Counted from the stretch's first letter, positions 51,451 through 63,629 are shown. The stretch: 64,000 bases of DNA from Phymatolithon calcareum (GCA_977006965.1 OZ345357.1:1550001-1614000), one strand, 5' to 3'. Numbers and translations are program-made. Notes: generated by a model not told the origin, from the letters alone.

Positions 51451-53746
51451 CATTGTCCTCCTCTGAAATGTCCTTAGCTTCAACAATATCCTCACATAGT
51501 TTGACCTCTGCGTTGTTTGGAGTGTCAGTGGATACATCCGTTTCAGCTTCACCTAATCCGCAATCCGATTCGTCGAACGTCACATCCCTTGACACAATCA
51601 CCTTCTTGGAGCTCGGATCCCACAGCTTATACACTTTGGACGAAGTCGCATATCCCAGCATAATGGCTTCACGAGTTCGAGAGTCAAGTTTCTTAACCTT
51701 CCTTTTTGGAGTCACGTACCAACACTTTATGCCAAATGAACGTAAGTGTCCCAAATCTGGACCGGCACCCATCCATATGTGATGGGGGGTCGTGTTCGAA
51801 GGAAGTCCTCGTGACGTTACTCGATTTCGAACATACACAGCAGTAGCAAGTGCTTCAGCCCAGAACTTCTTCTCGATGCCTCTGTGATGAAGCATCGAGC
51901 GCACCAAGTTGACAAGGGTGCTGTTCATGCGTTCAGCCACCCCATTTTGTTGTGGGGTGTATGCTACTGTGAGTTGCTGGTGTATGACGTGCTGTTCCAA
52001 ATATGCCTTGAACTCGTTGGAGAGGTACTCGCCGCCGTTGTCGGTCGTAATGGGCTTGAGCTTTGGTGCAGTCGAGAAGTCCTGAACGTTCAAATGCTTA
52101 AGCTTTCTACCTGTGTGTGTTTCAGCGTACTTGTGGAACTTTCGAAAACACTCAAAGCTCTCCGACTTTCTTCGCATGGTGTACACCGTGGTCCACTTGG
52201 AGTGATCATCTATGAATGTGATGAAGAATCGAGAGCCTCCAAGGGAGGGAATGTCGATAGGACCTAAGACGTCAGAATGTACGAGGTTGAGGACAGCTTC
52301 AGAACGAGTAGTACTAGACTTTGGGATAGGAGCGTGATGACCTTTGGCGGCAAGACAACCTTTGCAGGGATGCACTGATTTCAGACTGGGAGAAATTTTC
52401 ACACCTTTGACCACCCCATGACGTACCATATCGGAGATACCAGATGGGTGGACATGAGCGAGACGTTCATGCCAAAGCTGGAGGCTAGCGAAACAGGAAA
52501 CTTCGGTAACTTTATTTTCATCTGCAAGGTCAAGTGAGTAGAAACTCTTGCGAAGTGTACCTGTAGCAATCGTGTCATGATTTGCATTAACATAACAACG
52601 CCTGTTCTTGAACGTAATCCCATATCCATACTCATCCATTTTGGATACCGATAGTAAAGAGTATCCAAAGTCCAGTATGTGCATAACATCCTTCAGTTTG
52701 CATTTGGACGACTTCTCATTGACATTGAGCGTAATGATGGCATCACCTTTGCCTGCAATTGTGGCTTTAGCTTTTGTTCCCATTTCGACAGTTGACGACA
52801 TTTCAGTATACGAGCAGAAGATCGAATGATCGAATGTCATGTGCGATGTACTGCCAGAGTCAATGATCCATGACTTAGAGTTTTCGGGAATGTCGGAGCT
52901 GCGCACATTGGCCATGAGGCATACAAAGTCGGAATCGGACATCACTCGAGTCGGTACGGATTCATCAGTCAGAAATACAGATGGTTTTGTTTGCTTTTCA
53001 TTTCGACGTTTGTATGCATCTGGAGCAAGGTGAGGAAATTTGGTCCAACATTTATGGCTCTTATGTCCAGATCGATAACAGTGGTCGCAGTGGTCACGAA
53101 TGCGTTCTCCATCACGTCTGGTAGTGAACAGTGCGGTAGTTTCAGATTTGACGGTTGATGCTTCGACTCTCATAGACATGCGTTGCTCTTCTTGCAAAAG
53201 TCTGCTCTTGACAAATTCCAGAGAGAATGACTCATCCTCGTTGCCAAGAGCATCGAGTGCACTGATTAAGCTATCGTACCTTTCTGGAATTCCGTTAAGT
53301 ACAGTCATTGCCATTTCCTTGTCGTCAATATCGACACCCATTGACTTCAGGGTAGATGCGAGCTGTGGAATGCGGTTTGTATAGGACAATATTTTCTCGT
53401 CCTCGAGCATAGTGGCAGTATAGAACTTGCGACGAGCAGCCAATTTGTTCAGAAGGGTATGTCGTTCGAAGATATTGAGAATCGACTGCCACATTTCCTT
53501 TGCCGTTTCCACATCTTGCACATGCTCGAGATTTTCGTCCGAGAGAAAAAGTCCGATAATAGCCTTTGCCTTGTTGTCACTTCGACGCCAGATAGTGAAA
53601 TCGTCCGAGTTCAGCGCCGGCGGATCATCCTCAATGTATTCATCAAGTTCACGGAATGATAGTACTAGCTGAATTTTCTGTTTCCAAGCATGGAAGTTGG
53701 CCTCGTTTAGCTTTTCGACCTTCAGTGTTCCTTGCGAGTTGTCCAT
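51428..53746 (-). CDS. D gag-protease-integrase, open but truncated polyprotein
   Basis: 772 codons open from ATG 53746 (MDNSQGTLKVEKLNEANFHAW). It has a zinc knuckle CDHCYRSGHKSHKC, protease IIDSGSTSHMTF, LWHERLAHVHPSG, and integrase motifs HSDVLGP, TTDNGGEYLSNEF and QNGVAERMNSTL. The last ~8 codons (DEGCGSC region) come from the fused C LTR side. No stop or shift lies inside, so the frame could still be translated, but without RT it cannot replicate on its own. Confidence 0.85.
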   Translation of the reverse strand: MDNSQGTLKVEKLNEANFHAWKQKIQLVLSFRELDEYIEDDPPALNSDDFTIWRRSDNKAKAIIGLFLSDENLEHVQDVETAKEMWQSILNIFERHTLLNKLAARRKFYTATMLEDEKILSYTNRIPQLASTLKSMGVDIDDKEMAMTVLNGIPERYDSLISALDALGNEDESFSLEFVKSRLLQEEQRMSMRVEASTVKSETTALFTTRRDGERIRDHCDHCYRSGHKSHKCWTKFPHLAPDAYKRRNEKQTKPSVFLTDESVPTRVMSDSDFVCLMANVRSSDIPENSKSWIIDSGSTSHMTFDHSIFCSYTEMSSTVEMGTKAKATIAGKGDAIITLNVNEKSSKCKLKDVMHILDFGYSLLSVSKMDEYGYGITFKNRRCYVNANHDTIATGTLRKSFYSLDLADENKVTEVSCFASLQLWHERLAHVHPSGISDMVRHGVVKGVKISPSLKSVHPCKGCLAAKGHHAPIPKSSTTRSEAVLNLVHSDVLGPIDIPSLGGSRFFITFIDDHSKWTTVYTMRRKSESFECFRKFHKYAETHTGRKLKHLNVQDFSTAPKLKPITTDNGGEYLSNEFKAYLEQHVIHQQLTVAYTPQQNGVAERMNSTLVNLVRSMLHHRGIEKKFWAEALATAVYVRNRVTSRGLPSNTTPHHIWMGAGPDLGHLRSFGIKCWYVTPKRKVKKLDSRTREAIMLGYATSSKVYKLWDPSSKKVIVSRDVTFDESDCGLGEAETDVSTDTPNNAEVKLCEDIVEAKDISEEDNDEGCGSC

Positions 53747-54185
53747 TTTGGGGACTGAGGTCTTATATTCTTGTCGAAAATCCGTTCGGGGAGTCCACTG
53801 CGAGTCAACCGAAGTTAACTATCGAGTCAATCTATCCCGTATAAGAAATTCCTTCGAGTCAATGTGACCCGGACCTTGATCGGGGGATGGCTCAATGGCC
53901 GTATACCTCTTGTGGTGTTTTGGTACACCTGAACCTGCAGCCGGCAACGCGCACTGCAAGACGCTATAACACTTTCTGAACGGGCCTCACTCAAAGACCA
54001 GAGGTAATTGAGCAAGGAACCTAACAGGAAGCTCGTGAACAAAGACAGACAAGTCCCCTGGAGCGGGCCTTGCGAGAAAACCAGAGGTAATCAAGCAAAG
54101 ATGCGCAACCAGGAGAAGATCGGGGGCGAAGGATGAGCCCCGGAGACGACGATAATGATGAAGCGCGGTGGTGATCAAGCGCTGA

Positions 54186-54199
54186 CTGGGCCCATAACC
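54186..54199 (-). promoter_or_regulatory. D primer-binding site
   Basis: GGTTATGGGCCCAG on the minus strand, directly after the LTR end CAACAACA; initiator tRNA-Met half-molecule type. Confidence 0.85.
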
Positions 54200-54641
54200 T
54201 GTTGTTGGAGGTTATGGATAAGATGAGGTGAATGAAAATGTTTGGTTGGAAAGAAATGGTTGAGGAGAAGTTGGGTTCTGAGTGAATGAGTTCCTTGGTT
54301 TATTGACTTGGCTGACCTGAGGTCAAGAAAATATAGACCTGAGAACTCAACCAGTCTTGATGAAAACCCTAATTGACGACGGAGACACTCTAACCCTAAA
54401 CAAATTTGTCATACTATCATATGACACGTGTAACATGAAAAAATCAAGAATCATCTACTGAGTGAGGGGAGTATGATTATCATACTCTTATCATACTCTG
54501 ACACGTGTCACTGCCAATCTTCTTGATTCAAAGTTCTGGGACACTTTGACTTTCGACTTGACAGGTGTGCACGTGTACCGAGATCATACCTTGATTTTGA
54601 GGTGTGACGCGACGAGAGCTCCAAGCTTCACACTTTCAACA
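54200..54641 (-). repeat. D 5' LTR (442 bp)
   Basis: Family-A LTR in reverse orientation, with the ACACGTGT motifs and AAACCCTAATTGACGACGG. The outer end reads TGTTGAAAGTGTGAAGC, slightly diverged. Confidence 0.88.
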
Positions 54642-55576
54642 GTACTTGTTGAGAAGACAAACCGGATTCCGAGTCGAGATTGACAGATTAGAGGCAAGCA
54701 TTGCAGTGTGCGGGGGAGCTCTCCAGAATTCAGTGGGTGGTTTTGATACACGAGCTGACCTGCGAAGAATTGGTTTGGCGATCATCGGTGTAGTTTCTTC
54801 AGAAGCCCGTGGAGTTGTAGGTTGTTCTGCATCGTCCGCCTGCTGCCCTTCTTCGCTGGTTGCATCGAGGTTCTTGTTGTCCTCCTCTGAAATGTCCTTA
54901 GCTTCAACAATATCCTCACATATTTGAACTTTGCGTTTTTTGGAATGTCAGTGGATACATCCGTTTCGTCACATCCCTTGACAAAATCACCTTCTTGGAG
55001 CTCGGATCCCACAGCTTATACACTTTGGACGAAGTCGCATATCCCAGCATAATGGCTTCACGAGTTCGAGAGTCAAGTTTCTTAACCTTCCATTTTGGAG
55101 TCACGTACCAACACTTTATGCCAAATACACGTAAGTGTCCCAAGTCTGGAGGGGCACCCATCCATATGTGATGGGGGGTCGTGTTCGAAGGAAGTCCTCG
55201 TGACGTTACTCGATTTCGAACATACACAGCAGTAGCAAGTGCTTCAGCCCAGAACTTCTTCTCGATGCCTCTGTGATGAAACATCGAGCGCACCAAGTTG
55301 ACAAGGGTGCTGTTCATGAGCTCAGCCACCCCATTTTGTTGTGGGGTGTATGCTACTGTGAGTTGCTGGTGTATGACGTGCTGTTCCAAATATGCCTTGA
55401 ACTCGTTGGAGAGGTACTCGCCGCCGTTGTCGGTCGTAATGGGCTTGAGCTTTGGTGCAGTCGAGAAATCCTGTACGTTCAAATGCTTAAGCTTTCTACC
55501 TGTGTGTGTTTCAGCGTACTTGTGGAACTTTCCAAAAACAGTCAAAGCTCTCCGACTTTCTTCGCATGGTGTAAAC
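54642..55576 (-). pseudogene. Element E: copia integrase to pre-RT fragment
   Basis: Minus-strand piece nearly identical to D in the integrase (TTDNGGEYLSNEF, QNGVAELMNSTL with R to L) but with a deletion and shift near 54960-54980 (KKVILSRDVTKRMYP). It ends at 54642 against the D LTR and at 55576 against another LTR piece. Confidence 0.8.
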
Positions 55577-55800
55577 TGTTGTTGGAGGTTAGGGAAGTGA
55601 TGAGATGAAGAGAAAAGTTTGGTTGAGTTGAAATGGTTCCTTAGTTTATTCGCTAGGTCGAACTCAAATCCTGATTATATAGACTTGAGATCGGGTCCGA
55701 ACTTGATCAAATGTGCTATGATAGAATTTTGACGACGGTGAACCAAATTATTGTAATTACCTAGTAATTGTGTATCGTAATCATGTCATATTCATCATTT
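55577..55800 (-). repeat. Divergent partial LTR
   Basis: Starts like an LTR end (TGTTGTTGGAGGTTAGGG on the plus strand) with GGTTCCTTAGTTTATTCGC and ATTATATAGACTTGAG, but the U3 part differs from families A and B. No primer site is left between it and E. Confidence 0.6.
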
Positions 55801-55802
55801 TT

Positions 55803-56532
55803 GAAACCAGCTGCATTCCTGACCGATGAATCTGAACATGTTCGAGTTATGTCCGATTCCGACTTTGTATGCCTGATGGTCAAGGTGCGCGGTTCTGATA
55901 TTTCCGAGAAGTCAAAGTCATGGATCATCGACTCAGGTAGACCATCGCATATGACGTTCGATCGTTCAATCTTCTGCTCATACACCAAAATGTCTTCAAC
56001 CGTCGAAATGGGAACCAAAGCACAGGCAACAATCGCTGGAAAAGGTGATGTCATCATTACGCTTAACGTGAACGGCAAATCGTTCAAACGAAAGCTCAAG
56101 GACGTTATGCACATACCCGAGTTTGGATACTCTCTATTGTCTGTCTCAAAAATGGATGAGTACGGATATGGTATAACGTTCAAGAACAGCCGTTGCTATG
56201 TTAAAGCTCATCATGACACTATCGCAACAGGTACTCTACGCAAAAGTCTCTACTCTCTAGACCTTGCAGATGGAAATAAACTTAACGAAGTTTCCTATTT
56301 CGCGAGCCTACAGCTCTGGCATGAACGACTTGCCCATGTTGACCACACTGGAATTATCGGAATGGTAAACCATGGGGTGGTGAAAGGTGTAAAGATTGCT
56401 CCCAACTCACAGGCCACACATCCATGTAATGGTTGTCTTGCCGGCAAAGGTCATCATGCTCCGATTCCAAAGTCCAGTAGTTCTCGCTCCACCGATGTTC
56501 TCGATCTCGTACATTCAGACATTCTTGGTCCT
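55803..56532 (+). pseudogene. Element F: copia protease to integrase-start fragment
   Basis: Plus-strand frame from the end of gag (PAAFLTDESEHVRVMSDSDFVC) through a protease with IIDSGRPSHMTF (RP for ST after the DSG), LWHERLAHVDHTG and the Cys pair CNGCLAG, to HSDILGP at 56532, where the G LTR starts. Confidence 0.82.
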
Positions 56533-56976
56533 TGTTGGAAATGTGATTGCTTGGAGCACTAGTCGCAAACACACTTCAATATCAAGGTATGATCTCGGTA
56601 CACGTGTACGCATGTCAACTCGAAAGTCAAAGTGACTCAGAACTTTGAATCAAGAATATTGGCAGTGACACGTGTCAAAGTATGATAAGAGTATGATAAT
56701 CATACCCCCCTCACTCAGTAGATGATTCTTCATTTTTTCATGTTACACGTGTCATATGATGTCATGACAAATTTGTTTAGTGTTAGAGTGTCTTCGTCGT
56801 CAATTAGGGTTTTTGATCAGTTTGATTGAGTTTTCTGGTCTATATATGCTCGACATGGGATCCGCCAAGTTAATAAACCAAGGATCTCATTCTCACCTAT
56901 CTCAGCTTCTACTCAACCATTTTCTTTCAACGAAACGTTTTCTTTCTCCCCATCACTTGCCTAACCTTCTCCAACA
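56533..56976 (+). repeat. G 5' LTR (444 bp)
   Basis: Family A, TGTTGGAAATGTGATTGC...CTCCAACA, with TCTATATATGC TATA box and four ACACGTGT-type sites. Confidence 0.9.
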
Positions 56977-56990
56977 GGTTATGGGCCCAG
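56977..56990 (+). promoter_or_regulatory. G primer-binding site
   Basis: GGTTATGGGCCCAG immediately after the LTR. Confidence 0.85.
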
Positions 56991-57485
56991 TCAACGCACC
57001 TCAACCACCGCGTTTCATCATCATCGTCATCATCTCCGGGGTTCTCCTTCGCCCCCGATCAGTCTCTGTCTCATCTTCCTGCTTGCGCATCCTTGTCAAG
57101 AATCGCTGATTCTTGCTCGGCCCGCTTCAGGGGTTCATTAAGAGTCTTGCAGTGCGCGTTGCCGGCTGCAGGTTCAGGTGTACCAAAACACCACAAGGGT
57201 TTTCCTGTTGCGTATCCTTGTTAAAAATCTTTGATTCTTACTAGGCCCGTTTCAGGATACCACAAAACGTCTTGCAGTGCATGTTGCCGACTGCAGGTTC
57301 ATGTGTATCAAAACGCCACAAGAGGTATACGGCCATTGAGCCATCCCCCGATCAAGGTCCAGGTCACATTGACTCGAAGGAATTTCTTATACGGGATAGA
57401 TTGCCTCGATAGTTAACTTCGGTTGACTCGCAGTGGACTCCCTGAACGGATTTTTGACAAGAATATAAGATCCACACTCCCCAAA
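56991..57485 (+). other. G leader with repeats and hairpins
   Basis: Contains CAAGAATCGCTGATTCTTG (8-bp stem), then two copies of the CTTGCAGTGC...GGCTGCAGGTTC unit about 115 bp apart, as in A1, and the conserved GATAGATTGCCTCGATAGTT before gag. Confidence 0.7.
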
Positions 57486-60400
57486 ATGGACAACTCGCAA
57501 GGAACGCTGAAGGTCGAGAAACTCAATGAGACCAATTTCCATGCTTGGAAACAGAAAATTCAGCTAGTACTATCATTCCGCGAACTTGATGAACACATTG
57601 AGGACAATCCACCAGCACGGGACTCGGACGATTTCACTCTCTGGCGTCGAAGTGACAACAAGGCAAAGGCTATTATCGGACTTTCTCTTTCGGATGAACA
57701 TCTCGAGCATGTGCAAGATGTGAATACGGCCAAGGAAATGTGGCAGTCGATTCTCAATATCTTTGAACGACATACACTACTGAACAAACTGGCCGCTCGC
57801 CGCAAGTTCTATTCCGCCACAATGCTCGAGGACGAGAAGATTCTTTCTTATACGAACCGTATTCGCCAGCTCGCATCCACCCTCAAGTCAATGAGTGTTG
57901 ATATCGACGACAAAGAAATGGCGATGGCTGTTCTTAACGGACTTCCGGAACGGTACGATAGCATAATCAGTGCACTCGATGCTCTTGGCAACGAGGATGA
58001 GTCATTCTCGCTCTAGTTTGTGGAGAACAGACTTTTGCAAGAGGAGCAGCGTATTTCTGTGAGAGTCGAAGCATCAACCGTGAAAGCTGAGACTGCGGCA
58101 CTGTTCACAGCCAGACGCGATGGAGAACGCATTCGTGATCACTACGACCATTGTCATCGATCCGGACAGAAGAGCGTTAAGTGTTGGACCAAATTCCCCC
58201 AGCTTCCTCCGGAAAGATACAAACGTCGGAATGAAAAGCAAACAAAACTATATGCATTTCTGACTGATGAGTCGGAACCTGTTCGTGTCATGTCTGATTC
58301 CGACTCTGTATGTTTGATGGCCAAGGTGCGCAATTCCGACATTTCCGAGAAGTCCAAGTCCTGGATCATTGACTCTGGAAGCACATCCCACATGACGTTT
58401 GACCGCTCACTCTTCTGCACGTACACCGAACTGTCGTCTACTGTTGAAATGGGAACGAACGCTAATGCCACAACCGCTGGAAAGGGTGATGCCATTATTA
58501 CGATCAATGTGAATGGGAAGCCCTCGAAATGCAAACTCAGGGATGTTATGCACATACCAGACTTTGGATACTCTTTACTATCGGTATCCAAAATGGACGA
58601 GTATGGATATGGATTACTTTCAAGAACAGTGGCTGCTATGTTAAAGCTCATGATGACACGGTTGCTACAGGAACACTTCGCAAGAGTCTCTACTCACTCG
58701 ATCTTGCAGATAGCAATAAAGTTACCGAAGTTTCTTGTCTTGCTAGCCTCCAGTTTTGGCATGAACGTCTCGCTCATGTCCATCCCTCTAGTATCTCTGA
58801 TATGGTACGTCATGGGGTGGTCAAAGGTGAGAACCTAGCTCCCAATCTAATCTCAGAACATCCATGCAAGGGCTGTCCTGCCGGCAAATCCCATCGCGCT
58901 CCTATCCCAAAGTCTAGTAGTATTCGTTCTGAAGCTGTCCTCAACCTCCTACATTCCGACGTCTTAGGTCCTATCGACATTCCATCACTTGGAGGCTCTC
59001 TATACTTCATCACATTCATCGATTATCACTCCAAATGGACCACTGTATACACCATGCGACGGAAGTCGGAGAGCTTTGAGTGTTTTCGAAAGTTCCACAA
59101 GTATGCTGAAACCCATACTGGGAGAAAGATTAAGCATTTGAACGTTCAGGACTTCTCGACTGCACCAAAGCTCAAGGCTATTAGGACCGATAACGGAGGC
59201 GAGTACCTTTCCAACGAGTTCAAGGCATATTTCGCACAACACGGTATACATCAGCAACTCACAGTAGCATATACTCTACAACAGAATGGGGTGGCTGAGC
59301 GCATGAACCGCACACTTCTCAACTTGGTGCTCTCGATGCTTCATCACAGAGGCATCAAGAAGAAGTTCTGGGCTGAAGCACTTGCTACTGCTGTGTATAT
59401 TCGCAATCGAGTAACGTCACGAGGACTTCCTTCGAACACGACCCCCCATCACATATGGATGGGTGCCCCTCCAGACTTGGGACACTTACGAGTATTTGGC
59501 ATAAAGTGTTGGTACGTGATTCCAAAAAAGAAGGTTAAGAAACTTGACTCTCGAACTCGTGAAGCCATTATGCTGGGATATGCGACTTCGTCCAAAGGAT
59601 ATAAGCTGTGGGATCCGAGCTCCAAGAAGGTGATCGTGTCAAGGGATGTGACGTTCGACGAATCGGATTGCGGATTAGGTGAGGCTGAAACGGATGTATC
59701 CACTGACATTCCAGACGACGGAGTCATCCAAACATGCGAGGGTACGGTTGAAGCTAAAGACACTTCGGAGGAAATCGACAAGAACCTCGATGTGACAAAC
59801 GAAGAAGGGCAGCAGGCGGACGATGGAGAACAACCAACAGCACCACTGGCATCTGAAGTAACTACACCGATGATCGCCAAACCCATTCTGCGCTGGTCAG
59901 CTCGGGTCTCAAAACCTCCCACTGACTTCTGGAGAGCTCCCCCGCACACTGCAATGCTTGCCTTCGAATCTGTTAATCTCGCATCGGAATCCGGTTTGTC
60001 ATCTCATCAAATACCTCAGACCTATCAGGAAGCGACTTCAAATTATAATGTCGGCTTCTGGTCAAAGGCCATTGAGAAAGAACATTCGTCACTCGTCCAT
60101 AACAATTCCTGGAAACTGGTTCCGCGCAACTCTGACATGAACGTGCTACCGTGCAAGTATGTCTTCAAGGTCAAGGATACAGGCCCTAAAGTCCGCATTG
60201 TTGCGAAAGGGTTCCGACAGGTGCATGGGGTGGACTACGGTGAAACGTATGCCCCTGTCGTAAAGTTCACCTCGATTCGTATCCTACTTGCAACGGTTGC
60301 TGTCCATGATCTGGAACTCCACCAAATGAATGTTGTGACTGCGTTCCTGCATGGTGACCTTGACGAAGACATCTACATCGAAGTTCCGGCCGGATTTCGA

Positions 60401-61557
60401 GATCCCAAGCGTCCCAACCTTGTTTGCAAGCTCTTGAAGGCACTATACGGTGTGAAGAAAGCTCCGCGTCAATGGCATGCCAAGATCGACAAGTTCCTCA
60501 TCGACGGGCTCGGCTTCTCAAGCAGTCCCAACGATCCTTGTCTATACGTCCGGCACAATTCAAACAGCATCATGATCATCGCCCTGTATGTGGATGACTT
60601 ACTGATTGCTGGAAACGACACCTCTGCCATTTCGTGGATCACGGGGGAGCTGAACAAGCGGTTCGAGATGAAGGACCTTGATGAAGCAAGTGTATGCCTT
60701 GGGCTTGAGATTCGCCGGGACCGTACTCTTCGGACCCTTCATCTTTCGCAGTCTGTCTACGCTCAGTCGGTCTTGGAACGCTTCGGCATGGAGAACTCGA
60801 AATCTGCAGCTAACCCAATGGAGTTAAGCAACAAGAACACCACAATCGAGGAAGTGGATATCACCGAGTCTCTTGGAGACCAATTTCCGTATCGTCCAGC
60901 TATCGGAAGCCTGATGTACTTGATGGTCGGCACTCGTCCAGACATCTCGGACTCGGTCGGCAAGCTTTCTTCGTTTTGCGAGAAACCCTTAAAGCGTCAC
61001 TGGATGGGTGTTAAGCGCGTTCTTCGGTACATTGCAGGTAGTCGAGACTATGGAATTCTGTTCGGTACAAGTGGGAGCTTGGTGCCAATCGGGTACACAG
61101 ACGCGGATTGGGAAGGATGTCGTGAGACAAGGCGATCAACAAGTGGCTATGTGTTCCTTCTTGCAGGGGGAGCCATAAGCTGGCGTTCGAAGAAACAAAC
61201 TATCGTCGCCACGTCAACATGTGAAGCGGAGTACATCGCTTCCTGTGCCGCCGCCAAGGAAGCTGTTTGGCTGTCAAGACTTATCGCAGATATCCAAGGT
61301 CTCCAGAAGCCCACTATTATGACTTTGTATACCGACAGTCAGAGTGCAATCGCAACCGGGAGGAACGCTGCCATCAACGCAACAAGCATATTGCCATCCA
61401 ATATCACTACGTTCGTGATGTTGTTGCAACAGGAAAGATCTCGATTAAGTACTGCAATACTGAGTCCATGGTTGCTGATGCATTAATCAAGCCACTCGAT
61501 CGAATCAAGACAGCCAAGTTCGCTCAAGAGATGGGCGTATGCAAGCAAATGGCGTAG
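57486..61557 (+). pseudogene. G gag-pol (stop plus frameshifts)
   Basis: Gag from MDNSQGTLKVEKLNETNFHAW; TAG at 58014 replaces a Glu codon (CTCGAG-type sequence changed to CTCTAG). A one-base loss near 58611 shifts the frame; it is open again as 58529-61486 frame through integrase (RTDNGGEYLSNEF, QNGVAERMNRTL), RT (FLHGDLDEDIYIEVP, LYVDDLLIAGN) and RNase H (TDADWEGCRETRRSTSGYV, TDSQSAIA). A further shift near 61375 precedes the end KPLDRIKTAKFAQEMGV. The zinc knuckle has YDHCHRSGQKSVKC: both the first Cys (Tyr) and the His (Gln) are altered. Confidence 0.88.
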
Positions 61558-61578
61558 TGTTCCTCGATCAAGGGGGAG

Positions 61579-62022
61579 TGTTGGAAGTGTGATTGCTTGG
61601 AGCTCTACTCGCAAACAAAATTCAATATCAAGGTATGATCTCGGTCCACGTGTACACGTGTCAAGTCGAAAGTCAAAGTGTCTGAGAACTTTGAATCAAG
61701 AAGATTGGCATTGACACGTGTCAGAGTATGATAAGAGTATGATAAGCATACCCCCTTACTCAGTAGATGATTCTTCATTTTTTCATGTTACACGTGTCAT
61801 ATGATATTATAACAAATTTGTTTAGGGTTAGAGTGCTTCCGTCGTCAATTAGTGTCTTTTGATCAAGTTGATTGAGTTCTAAGGTCTATATAGTTTTGAC
61901 GTGAGGTCCGCCAAGTCAATAGACCAAGGAACTAATTCTCACCTATCTCAGCTTCTACTCAACCATTTTCCTTCAACCAAACTTTTTCTTTCTCCTCATC
62001 ACTTCCCTAACCTTCTCCAACA
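61579..62022 (+). repeat. G 3' LTR (444 bp)
   Basis: Preceded by polypurine AAGGGGGAG; ends CTTCTCCAACA. Right flank is a gag fragment of element H. Confidence 0.9.
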
Positions 62023-62606
62023 TCGACACACATTGACATGCGTTGCTCTTCCTGGAGTAGTCGACTCTTCACAAATTCAAGTGAGAATGATTCGTCTTCA
62101 TTGCCGAGAGCATCAAGTGCACTTTTCAAGCCGTCGTAGCGGTCTGGAAGTCCGTTCAATACAGCCATGGCCATTTCTTTATCGTCAATATCGACACCCA
62201 TTGACTTAAGGGTGGATGCGAGTTTGCGAGTGCGGTTCGTATAGGGCAGTATTTTCTCGTCCTCGAGCATAGTGGCAGTGTAGAACTTGCGTCTAGTGGC
62301 CAGTTTGTTCAAAAGAGTGTGTCGTTCGAAGATATTGAGAATCGACGTCCACATTTCTTTGGCCGTTTCGACATCCTGCACATGCTCCAGATGTTCGTCT
62401 GAAAGCGAGAGACCGATAATATCCTTTGCTTTATTGTCATTACGACGCCAGAGCTTGAAATCGTCGGAATCTCGTGCCGTTGGATCGTCCTCTATGAACT
62501 CGTCGAGTTCACGGAATGATAGTACTAGCTGAATTTTCTGTTTCCAAGCGTGGAAATTGGACTCATTTAACTTTTCGACCTTCAGCGTTCCTTGGGAGTT
62601 GTCCAT
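62023..62606 (-). pseudogene. H gag fragment
   Basis: ATG 62606 gives MDNSQGTLKVEKLNESNFHAW and an open gag frame of ~195 codons (LLQEEQRMSMC at the end) before the junction. The zinc knuckle is lost. Confidence 0.8.
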
Positions 62607-63172
62607 TTTGCGCAGTGGGGGTCTTCTATTCTTGTCGAAAATCCGTTCGGGGAGTCCACTGCGAGTCAACCGAAGTTAACTATCAAGGCAATCTGTCCCT
62701 TATAAGAAATTCCTTCGAGTCGGAATGACCCGGTCCTTGATCGGGGGATGTCTCAATGGCCGTATACCTCTTGTGGCGTTTTGGCACACCTGAACCTGCA
62801 GTCGGCAACACGCAATGCAAGACGTTTTGTGGTATCCTGAGGTGGGCCCGACAAGAAAACCGAAGGTAATCAAGCAAGGAGACACAACAGAAACCCTTGT
62901 GGTGTTTTGGTACACCTGAACCTGCAGCCGGCAACGCGCACTGCAAGACGCTATAACACTTTCTGAACGGGCCTCACTCAAAGACCAGAGGTAATTGAGC
63001 AAGGAACCGAACAGGAAGCTCGTGAACAGAGACAGACAAGTCCCCTGGAGCGGGCCTTCCGAGAAAACCAGAGGTAATCAAGCAAGGATGCGCAACCAGG
63101 AGAAGATCGGGGGCGAAGGATGAGCCCCGGAGACGACGATGATGATGAAGCGCGGTGGTGATCAAGCGCTGA

Positions 63173-63186
63173 CAGGGCCCATAACC
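63173..63186 (-). promoter_or_regulatory. H primer-binding site, one mismatch
   Basis: GGTTATGGGCCCTG on the minus strand, differing from the others at the second-last base. Confidence 0.75.
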
Positions 63187-63629
63187 TGTTGTTGGAGGTT
63201 AGGGAGGAGATGAGGTGAAGGAAAAAGTTTGGTTGGAGTGAACTGGTTGAGTAGAAGATGAGTTGTGTGTGAATGAGTTCCTTGGTTTATTCACTTGGCG
63301 GACCTCAGGTCAAGACTATATAGACCTGAGAACACAACCAGACTTGATGAAAACCCTAATTGACGACGGAGACACTATAACCCTAAACAAATTTGTCATA
63401 CTATCATATGACACGTGTAACATGAAAAAATGAAGAATCATCTACTGAGTGAGGGGGTATGCTTATCATACTCTTATCATACTCTGACACGTGTCAATGC
63501 CAATCTTCTTGATCCAAAGTTTTGAGGCACTTTGACATTCGACTTGACACGTGTACACGTGTACCGAGATCATACCTTGATATTGAAGTCTGTTTGCGAC
63601 TACAGCTCCAAGCAATCACACTTCCAACA
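63187..63629 (-). repeat. H 5' LTR (443 bp)
   Basis: Family A in reverse orientation, ends CACTTCCAACA at 63629. Confidence 0.88.

Larger units (their letters stand above)
51451..54641 (-). mobile_element. Ty1/copia element D, 3' truncated
   Basis: Reads leftwards: 5' LTR 54641-54200, primer site 54199-54186, leader, gag-pro-integrase, then breaks at the C 3' LTR. RT, RNase H and 3' LTR are gone. Its LTR abuts element E at 54642. Confidence 0.88.
56533..62022 (+). mobile_element. Ty1/copia element G, full length but inactive
   Basis: 5490 bp with 5' LTR 56533-56976, primer site, leader, gag-pol and 3' LTR 61579-62022. No target duplication: the left flank (GGTCC) is element F and the right flank (TCGAC) is element H. 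The two LTRs differ at roughly 35 positions by eye. Confidence 0.88.
62023..63629 (-). mobile_element. Ty1/copia element H, 5' part only
   Basis: Reads leftwards: 5' LTR 63629-63187, primer site, leader with two CTTGCAGTGC-type units (near 62780-62830 and 62900-62950), and gag to 62023. Everything after gag is missing at the G 3' LTR junction. Its LTR sits inside another LTR. Confidence 0.85.
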
